NCBI GenBank assembly: GCA_910586295.1
Contig: CAJUGE010000006.1
Location: 1-10,413, forward strand
Reading direction: 5' to 3'
Origin: an uncultured Bacilli bacterium
GTDB lineage: Bacteria > Bacillota_I > Bacilli_A > RF39 > UBA660
Length of the DNA: 10,413 nucleotides
Shown here: piece by piece, positions 5,532 through 10,413 of the stretch
Numbering within the stretch: the stretch's first letter is position 1
Layout: every line of letters begins with the position of its first letter
Translations under genes and position numbers: made by a program
Notes under the pieces: model-generated
What the model was told of the DNA's origin: nothing
Databases searched by the model: none
What the model saw: only the letters and a program-made list of their open reading frames with translations

Positions 5532-6446
5532 ATGAAAGAAGCAATTAATTATTTTTATAATATTTATCCAAGTAAGATTGAGGATATAGATAATGGTGTC
5601 TATTTTTATTATCATGATTTTAAGTATTATTTTATAAAATATGATAGAGATGTTAAAGAAATTGATTTGCTTGTTAAGATAAGTAATGATTTATATTCAA
5701 AGAACATTTACATAAATACATTTATTCTTTCTAATAAAAATACTTTTTATGTTAATTTTAATAATGATGTTTATGTTTTGGTTAGAGTTAATTCTGATGA
5801 AGATTATGAGCTTAATTTAAAGGATGTAGTAAAATTTAATAATCTTCTGATAAGTAATGATTTATTTATGAATGAAGATTGGGCTACTTTATGGTCTAAA
5901 AAAATAGATGAGTTTGAAACAGAGATGACTGATTTAAATAATGATTATCCAATTATTCAAGAAAGTTCTCATTATTATATTGGTTTAGCTGAGAATGCTA
6001 TTTCATATTTTAGAGATACTTTAATAGAAGAAGATATTAAAACTGTTAAGATTAATTTAAATCATAAGAGGGTAGGATCTAAGGTTTATAGTGGTGTTTT
6101 GTATAATCCATTAACTTTTACTTTCGATTATGATGTAAGAGATATTAGTGAGTATATTAAGTCTAAGTTTTTTGCTTCTAATTTGGATTATTTTGAGATT
6201 GAAGAAATTCTTAATAATTATCAATTTTCAAAATGTAGTTTACGCTTTTTGTTTTCAAGACTTTTGTATCCATCTTATTATTTTGATTTAGCTTATAAAG
6301 TTTTAAATGATGATTATGATGAGAATAAAATTGATATTTTGCTGAGTAGAATACAAGAATATGAAGATTTTTTAATGGATATTTATAATATTATAAATAG
6401 AAAGGTTAATATTCCACCTGTACAGTGGATTATGAATAAGAGTTAG
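5532..6446 (+). CDS. CotS/YutH-like spore coat protein with kinase-like fold (probable pseudokinase)
   Basis: This 304-residue protein resembles the CotS/YutH group of spore coat proteins, which share the aminoglycoside phosphotransferase/choline kinase fold. The N-lobe shows YYFIKYDRDVKEIDLLVKIS like the Lys-bearing strand and following helix (28-51). Residues 148-160, YYIGLAENAISYF, are characteristic of the YutH group. The region 174-209 (INLNHKRVGSKVY, then FDYDVRDISEYIKS) aligns with the HGDxxxxN catalytic loop and the D-W/D metal site. The HxD core has become NHKR, so catalysis is unlikely. The tail VNIPPVQWIMN is also like YutH. It would act in the mother cell during coat assembly. AGAGGA is 5 nt from ATG 5532. 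The sigma-E-like promoter and yunB/yutD nearby support a YutH orthologue. The family call is by pattern, so alternatives within the APH fold remain. Confidence 0.62.
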   Translation: MKEAINYFYNIYPSKIEDIDNGVYFYYHDFKYYFIKYDRDVKEIDLLVKISNDLYSKNIYINTFILSNKNTFYVNFNNDVYVLVRVNSDEDYELNLKDVVKFNNLLISNDLFMNEDWATLWSKKIDEFETEMTDLNNDYPIIQESSHYYIGLAENAISYFRDTLIEEDIKTVKINLNHKRVGSKVYSGVLYNPLTFTFDYDVRDISEYIKSKFFASNLDYFEIEEILNNYQFSKCSLRFLFSRLLYPSYYFDLAYKVLNDDYDENKIDILLSRIQEYEDFLMDIYNIINRKVNIPPVQWIMNKS

Positions 6447-6463
6447 TAATTTTCTATTATCTA

Positions 6464-6483
6464 TGGTATAATCATAGTGTGAT
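6464..6483 (+). promoter_or_regulatory. extended -10 and SD of the S1-domain gene
   Basis: TGGTATAAT (6464-6472) is a perfect extended -10. A weak -35 (TTAGTA, 6444-6449) is at 17 nt and overlaps the end of the upstream gene. GTGAT (6479-6483) follows 6 nt later and can pair with the 16S rRNA 3' end. Confidence 0.6.
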
Positions 6484-6488
6484 GTGAA

Positions 6489-6848
6489 ATGAGTGTAAAA
6501 GTAGGAAGTATTGTTAAAGGGCAAGTAACTGGAGTTCAGCCTTATGGAGTTTTTATAAGTTTAGAGGATGATTATGTTGGGTTAGTTCATATATCCGAGA
6601 TTTCTGAGAAGTTTGTTAAAGATATAAATAAACTTTTTAGTATAGGTGATATTATTAATGTAAGAGTAGATGGAATTGATGAAGATAAAAGACAAGTGAA
6701 GTTATCTATAAAAAAGATAGACTATAAAGCTCAAAAAGGGTTATCTATGATTCCAGAAAATGGCTCTGGATTTAAAATACTTGAAGATAAACTTAAAGTT
6801 TGGACTAGAGATACATTTGAAAAAATAAAATCAGAAGAAAATAATTAA
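6489..6848 (+). CDS. S1 RNA-binding domain protein (YugI/CvfD-like)
   Basis: Residues 1-75 form one complete S1 domain: KVGSIVKGQVTGVQPYGVFI, then GLVHISEIS, FSIGDIINVRV, and KRQVKLSIKK. A 44-residue helical, charged tail follows. The length (119) and layout match B. subtilis YugI (general stress protein 13) and pneumococcal CvfD rather than ribosomal protein S1 or PNPase. Family members bind RNA and affect translation and stress responses post-transcriptionally. The SD is weak (GTGAT, 5 nt before the ATG) but the extended -10 just upstream is strong. No terminator is seen after the stop: the tRNA promoter begins 6 nt later, so read-through into the tRNAs is possible. Confidence 0.85.
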   Translation: MSVKVGSIVKGQVTGVQPYGVFISLEDDYVGLVHISEISEKFVKDINKLFSIGDIINVRVDGIDEDKRQVKLSIKKIDYKAQKGLSMIPENGSGFKILEDKLKVWTRDTFEKIKSEENN

Positions 6849-6854
6849 AAATTG

Positions 6855-6884
6855 TTGACATATATATTTATAATATGGTATATT
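6855..6884 (+). promoter_or_regulatory. strong tRNA promoter
   Basis: A perfect -35 TTGACA (6855-6860), an 18-nt spacer and TATATT (6879-6884) preceded by TGG. GTTGACA (6854-6860) is mirrored by TGTCAAC (6891-6897) at the expected transcription start, giving an inverted repeat that brackets the promoter. Confidence 0.8.
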
Positions 6885-6904
6885 TATAACTGTCAACAGG
6901 ACAA

Positions 6905-6981
6905 GGGCGACTAGCTCAGTTGGTTAGAGCATCTGCCTTACAAGCAGAGGGTCGGGAGTTCGAGTCTCTCGTCGCCCACCA
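6905..6981 (+). tRNA. tRNA-Val(TAC)
   Basis: Full cloverleaf: acceptor stem GGGCGAC/GTCGCCC, D-arm GCTC..GAGC, anticodon stem TCTGC/GCAGA with loop CTTACAA (anticodon TAC at 6939-6941, reads GUA), T-arm with GTTCGAG, and an encoded CCA end (6979-6981). Confidence 0.96.
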
Positions 6982-6990
6982 TATGAATAT

Positions 6991-7066
<76 letters not shown>

Positions 7067-7078
7067 TTGACGAATCTG

Positions 7079-7095
7079 TTCGAACTATTCGAACT
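7079..7095. repeat. 8-bp direct repeat TTCGAACT x2
   Basis: TTCGAACT occurs at 7079-7086 and 7088-7095, 1 nt apart, between tRNA-Thr and its terminator. Each copy contains the palindrome TTCGAA. Confidence 0.6.
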
Positions 7096-7106
7096 TTGAT
7101 ATATAG

Positions 7107-7131
7107 AATCAATCGAAAGATTGGTTTTTTT
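7107..7131 (+). terminator. terminator of the tRNA operon
   Basis: AATCAATC (7107-7114) pairs with GATTGGTT (7119-7126), including one G-U pair, around a GAAA tetraloop, followed by TTTTT (to 7131). Confidence 0.88.
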
Positions 7132-7169
7132 CTATTTTTGGAAAGAAATCATAAGAAAGGTTGGTGTCT

Positions 7170-7445
7170 ATGATTAATGTAATCAAAAAAGAAATTGATA
7201 TGGAGGAATCTTTAAAGAAAAGATTGGAGATAATATGTGATTTTTGTAATACTACACCAACAATTATAAATGGTAGTATTAGAAAGATTGATAAGACTAA
7301 TTTAAACTATATTGAACCTCATAGAATAATTATCAATAATGTAATGTTTCTTGCTTTTAATTATTCAAATGAAATCTATATCAATAATTTAAGTAAGAAG
7401 ATTAAAATATCAGAATTAGAAAACTATATAAAAACTATGAACTAA
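7170..7445 (+). CDS. unknown 91-residue protein at the element edge
   Basis: I do not recognise a family. The frame is open from TTG 7161, but I choose ATG 7170 because AAAGG (7156-7160) is 9 nt upstream of it. The protein is small and soluble, with a helical start (IKKEIDMEESLKKRLEIICD), a CDFC pair at about 24-27, and a strand-rich middle (HRIIINNVMFLAFNY, EIYINNL). It ends with a helix (SELENYIKTM). The Cys pair is single, so a zinc site would need a partner. It lies between the tRNA terminator and the recombinase, in the same direction, and a strong hairpin terminator follows it. It may be the first gene of the mobile element (for example an excision or control factor) or the last chromosomal gene; the sequence does not decide. 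Confidence 0.6.
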   Translation: MINVIKKEIDMEESLKKRLEIICDFCNTTPTIINGSIRKIDKTNLNYIEPHRIIINNVMFLAFNYSNEIYINNLSKKIKISELENYIKTMN

Positions 7446-7525
7446 TACTTATTCCCTACAAATGGGTAATAGACAAAATAAGAAAAATGTTGTATTATGT
7501 AATTGATTTACAGAAGACTTATTTT

Positions 7526-7571
7526 GAGAAGTAAAAGTATTAGTTTGTAGTACCTTTACTTCTCTTTTTTT
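7526..7571 (+). terminator. perfect hairpin with T-tract before the recombinase (terminator, possible att core)
   Basis: GAGAAGTAAA (7526-7535) and TTTACTTCTC (7555-7564) pair perfectly over 10 bp, and further pairing (AGTATT against AGTACC) extends the stem after one mismatch. Seven T follow (7565-7571). It fits an intrinsic terminator. As a 39-bp interrupted palindrome next to a large serine recombinase gene, it also has the shape of such an enzyme's attachment site. Confidence 0.8.
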
Positions 7572-7601
7572 GAAAATTTAGAAAAAGGGAGATGATAATT
7601 G

Positions 7602-9563
7602 ATGTATGATGATGTAAAAAAGATTGCAGGTTTATATATTCGTGTAAGTACAGAAGATCAAGCTAGAGAGGGTTTTAGTTTACCAGAACAAGAAAAGCGT
7701 TTAAGGGCTATGTGTGAGTTCAAAGGTTATGAAATATATAAAGTATATGAAGATGCTGGAATTAGTGCTAAAACAGGTAATAAACGCCCTGCATTTGATG
7801 AATTATTACAAGATATTAAAGATAAGAAATGTAATACGATTGTTGTATTAAAATTAGATAGATTAACTCGTTCAGTTGCAGATTGGGAGAAGATTTTAAC
7901 ATTCCTAGAAGAAAATGATGCTTTTCTAGATTGTGCTAATGATGATATCAACACTACTAATGCAAATGGCAAGATGATATCAAGAATACTTACTTCAGTT
8001 AGTCAACAAGAAATTGAAAGAACTTCAGAGAGAACTAAAATAGGTTTAGCTGGTGCAATTAAGGCAGGTCATATTCCACATCAAAGTCCGCTGGGGTATA
8101 AAAGAGAGAATAAAACTTTAGTACCAGATTTAACTACTAAAGATGTAGTTATTCGGATATTTGAAATGTATCATAGTGGATTATCTTATAAGAAAATAAG
8201 TAATATCTTAAATGATGAAAGAGTGTTAGATAAAACTAATTGGCGTGATTCTACTATTGTTGGTATTTTACAAAATGAAATTTATAAAGGTGATTTCGTT
8301 CATGGAAAGAAAACTAAGAAACCTACTTATTATGAAAATGTAGTGGAGCCCATAATCAGTAAAGAATTATGGGAGGAATGCCAAGTACAAAAGAAGAAAA
8401 ATTCTAGGAGTTATCAGAGAACACTTACTTATCTATTCTTACAAAAATTGAAATGTCCGAAGTGCGGAAGAATTTTAGGTGGTAAGGCAACAACTAAGAA
8501 AAATGGTAATTCTTATTTCTATTACTATTGTAATGATTGTAAATTAACAATCAAAGAGAATGTTATTGAAGATTATATCAGTAAGTTTATTGATAATATT
8601 GTAGAATACGATTCAGTTGTTAATCAGTTTTTCTTACCTATGATTAAACAAAAGATAGAAAATCCAAAAGAAGATATTGAAAAAGAAATAAAAAAACAAA
8701 AAGATAAATTTACTAGAATTAGAGAGGCTTATGTAAATGAGGTATTTACTCTTGAAGAATATGATTTAGAACGAAAGAAAATAGAAAATACTATTGAAGA
8801 TTTAGAAGCAAAATTAAACGAATCAGAAGTGTGTGATGAATTAAAATTTACTCCAGAAGATATTCTTGTTAAACGGGATATAGATTTCATCAATTCAGTT
8901 AAATACCCAGAAAAATATAAAGAATATAACAAGTCTTGGAAAGATTTTACAAGAGAAGAAAAAGCTAATTTGATTATGAATTATATTGAAGATATTACTT
9001 TAAAAGAAACCTATAATAAAAAATGTGATATTGAATTTATTAAGTTTAGAGAAAGTATTGTTAATCCTTGTAATGATTTATATTTTAATGGTTATTTAGA
9101 TAGAAAAGATTATGCAATCTTTGGTAATGTCATGGGAACTTTAAGATTTAGTGAGTACAGAAATGACGATGAAGTATGGCAACACATATTAAGATTAAGA
9201 GAGTTCTATGATGTAGGATTTTATCAAGCAACTTATAATACCGAAACATCAATGTTTTATTTCAATATAGATGAAGATAGTCAAGCAATCGTTAGAATAT
9301 TCCCTATGGAAAATTATAGAGAAATTGATCCAGATATGAAAATGAAAGAATATGATTTAGGAGTTCTATATATCAATAAAGATAGTGGAACAATTCTTGA
9401 AGATGAAGAAGCAGTATTTAAGTATATTCCAGATAAAACAAATGGCATACTTACTAGAGAGGTAAAACCTACTATTGTGAAACCTGCTAATGTTATTGGA
9501 CTTTCAGAATGTACTACCTATGAAGAGGAAGAAGAAACTTCCGAAGAAGTTGTTTCTTCATAG
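7602..9563 (+). CDS. large serine recombinase (integrase) of a mobile element
   Basis: The 653-residue protein is a large serine recombinase. The catalytic domain (about 5-155) has LYIRVSTEDQ with nucleophile Ser16 and KLDRLTRS (84-91). Then come the recombinase domain (about 160-265, SPLGYKR, WRDSTIVGILQNEIYKG), a zinc ribbon (CPKCG at 285-289 and CNDC at 310-313), a long coiled coil (about 350-405) and ANLIMNYIEDITL. It would join element and chromosome at attP/attB and, with a directionality factor, excise it. Most relatives end near here (about 480-560). This one adds about 160 residues with an acidic Glu-rich tail and no motif I know. ATG 7602 is preferred over TTG 7599, with GGGAG (7587-7591) 10 nt away. 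Arginine uses CGT, CGC, CGG and CGA repeatedly, unlike the AGA-dominated chromosomal genes, which supports transfer. Confidence 0.93.
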   Translation: MYDDVKKIAGLYIRVSTEDQAREGFSLPEQEKRLRAMCEFKGYEIYKVYEDAGISAKTGNKRPAFDELLQDIKDKKCNTIVVLKLDRLTRSVADWEKILTFLEENDAFLDCANDDINTTNANGKMISRILTSVSQQEIERTSERTKIGLAGAIKAGHIPHQSPLGYKRENKTLVPDLTTKDVVIRIFEMYHSGLSYKKISNILNDERVLDKTNWRDSTIVGILQNEIYKGDFVHGKKTKKPTYYENVVEPIISKELWEECQVQKKKNSRSYQRTLTYLFLQKLKCPKCGRILGGKATTKKNGNSYFYYYCNDCKLTIKENVIEDYISKFIDNIVEYDSVVNQFFLPMIKQKIENPKEDIEKEIKKQKDKFTRIREAYVNEVFTLEEYDLERKKIENTIEDLEAKLNESEVCDELKFTPEDILVKRDIDFINSVKYPEKYKEYNKSWKDFTREEKANLIMNYIEDITLKETYNKKCDIEFIKFRESIVNPCNDLYFNGYLDRKDYAIFGNVMGTLRFSEYRNDDEVWQHILRLREFYDVGFYQATYNTETSMFYFNIDEDSQAIVRIFPMENYREIDPDMKMKEYDLGVLYINKDSGTILEDEEAVFKYIPDKTNGILTREVKPTIVKPANVIGLSECTTYEEEEETSEEVVSS

Positions 9564-9768
9564 TACTTTATGTAATTTTGTTTTATTACGAAGTTTTAAA
9601 ACAATATTGAATAAAGTAAAACGGATTCTAAGGTGTCCTTAGCCCACGAGGTTATTTTGATGCTTGTGTCAAAATACCTAGGGGGTTAAATATTTTGTCA
9701 AAGCCAAAATATAGCCTAAAAAAACATCATTAAAACAACTATAATAAATAAGAAAATAAAGGAGCGTG
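9564..9768 (+). other. candidate oriT: hairpin-rich leader of the MobV relaxase gene
   Basis: This 205-bp non-coding stretch holds four inverted repeats in series. First, TTGTTTTA (9578-9585) with TAAAACAA (9597-9604). Second, CTAAGG-TGT-CCTTAG (9628-9642). Third, AGGTTATTTTGA (9649-9660) with TCAAAATACCT (9669-9679), loop TGCTTGTG. Fourth, GGTT plus ATATTTTG (9684-9697) with CAAAATATAGCC (9705-9716). MobV relaxases nick just upstream of their own gene, classically at TAGTGTG/TTA in a hairpin loop. The loop ending TGTG followed by TCAAAAT, or the TGT loop of the second hairpin, are the best candidates here. The location directly upstream of mobV is strong support; the exact nick site is inference. 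Confidence 0.6.
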
Positions 9769-10413
9769 ATGACTATACAATTAGCATATTCATTTCATTT
9801 AGGCAGTGATAAGAATAAGAAAAATAGTTCTAGGAATAGTGCAAAATCTAATGTAAGTGGTACAACATCTAAGAGTAATAATGCAATACAAAATTCATCA
9901 GGATTAACCAAATGTGATAATCATAATTACAGAAAATATGATGACAGAGAGTATGATATTGAAATCATTAGAGGTAGTTCTTCACTTGTAGATGATGTGA
10001 AGAAATTATATAGGGATGAATTTGATGAGGCAAAGGAAGAATACAATGCCAAACAAACAAGAGAAAATAGAAAAATTAAAGACTACTTCACTCATATTAG
10101 TAATAATTCTAAAAGTGATCTTGCTTGTGAAATTATTATAGAACTTGGAGATAAAAAATATTGGGATACTAAAGATATGGATTTCAAAAAACGAATAACA
10201 AATGTATTTAAACAACAAGTTATCGATTTAGAAACAATGTTACCTAATTTCAAAATAGCAAGTGCTATTATTCATTATGATGAAACAAGTCCACATCTTC
10301 ATATCGTTGGCGTTCCCATCAAAATTGGTGGTAAAAATGGTATGAATAAACAAGTCGGCAAAAGTGATGTATTTACTAAAGAATCACTTCGTAAACTCCA
10401 GGATAAAATGAGA
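9769..10413 (+). CDS. MobV-type relaxase (Mob/Pre family), 5' part
   Basis: The frame is open from ATG 9769 to the window end (215 residues). The start is set by AAAGGAG (9758-9764). Motifs: MTIQLAYSFH, a Ser/Asn-rich stretch (about 17-46), then CDNHNYRKYDD, the first MobV motif with His52 and Arg55. DYFTHIS and EIIIELGDKKYW follow. HYDETSPHLHIVGVP (169-183) carries the metal-binding histidines His169, His176 and His178. The end, VFTKESLRKLQDKMR, shows the domain continuing. The protein would bind and nick oriT and pilot the single strand for transfer by a helper conjugation system. A serine recombinase followed by a MobV relaxase recalls Tn4451/Tn4453 (tnpX, tnpZ). The Ser/Asn-rich insertion before the first motif is, from memory, usual in gut Firmicute relatives. 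Confidence 0.93.
   Translation, partial: MTIQLAYSFHLGSDKNKKNSSRNSAKSNVSGTTSKSNNAIQNSSGLTKCDNHNYRKYDDREYDIEIIRGSSSLVDDVKKLYRDEFDEAKEEYNAKQTRENRKIKDYFTHISNNSKSDLACEIIIELGDKKYWDTKDMDFKKRITNVFKQQVIDLETMLPNFKIASAIIHYDETSPHLHIVGVPIKIGGKNGMNKQVGKSDVFTKESLRKLQDKMR

Noticed and set aside
7446..7525. T-box or riboswitch between the small gene and the recombinase
   Set aside because: There is a small TATTCCC/GGGTAATA hairpin (7450-7471) but no T-box consensus or specifier loop, and the gene downstream is a recombinase.

Overview
The window is very AT-rich bacterial DNA using the standard bacterial code: TGG is the Trp codon, and the one TGA that ends a gene is followed at once by TAA. A YunB-type sporulation protein, a YutD protein and a CotS/YutH-like spore-coat protein point to a low-GC, spore-forming Firmicute, probably one of the poorly cultured gut lineages. 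The species cannot be read from the sequence.

Positions 1-6848 look like ordinary chromosome. In order: the tail of an XRE-family regulator; a divergent small [4Fe-4S] ferredoxin on the minus strand; an unrecognised membrane-anchored acidic protein; yunB; a dCMP deaminase with a long unassigned N-terminal half; yutD; a two-gene unit of a DUF1292-like small protein and a disordered/coiled-coil protein; a 426-bp gap holding a decayed TnpB (IS200/IS605-type) remnant; the YutH/CotS-like protein; and a YugI/CvfD-like S1-domain protein. From memory, yunB, yutD and yutH lie close together in Bacillus subtilis, so the region looks like a reduced version of that neighbourhood. A strong promoter, tRNA-Val(TAC), tRNA-Thr(TGT) and a terminator follow (6855-7131).

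From about 7132 to the end the window enters an integrative and mobilizable element of general Tn4451-like layout. It has a small unknown gene, a 39-bp interrupted palindrome ending in a T-tract, a 653-residue large serine recombinase with a long C-terminal extension, a 205-bp hairpin-rich candidate oriT, and the start of a MobV-type relaxase that runs off the right edge. The recombinase would integrate and excise the element, and the relaxase would nick oriT so that a co-resident conjugation system could transfer it. The far end of the element lies outside the window.

Four points stand out. Five chromosomal genes have exactly 6 nt between a -10 hexamer and the first base of the Shine-Dalgarno, which predicts very short leaders. 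yunB appears to be leaderless or SD-less. The yutH-like gene has a sequence close to the sigma-E promoter consensus. The most likely under-described items are the N-terminal half of the deaminase, the C-terminal extension of the recombinase and the 91-residue protein at the element edge. No clearly new multi-gene system was found.
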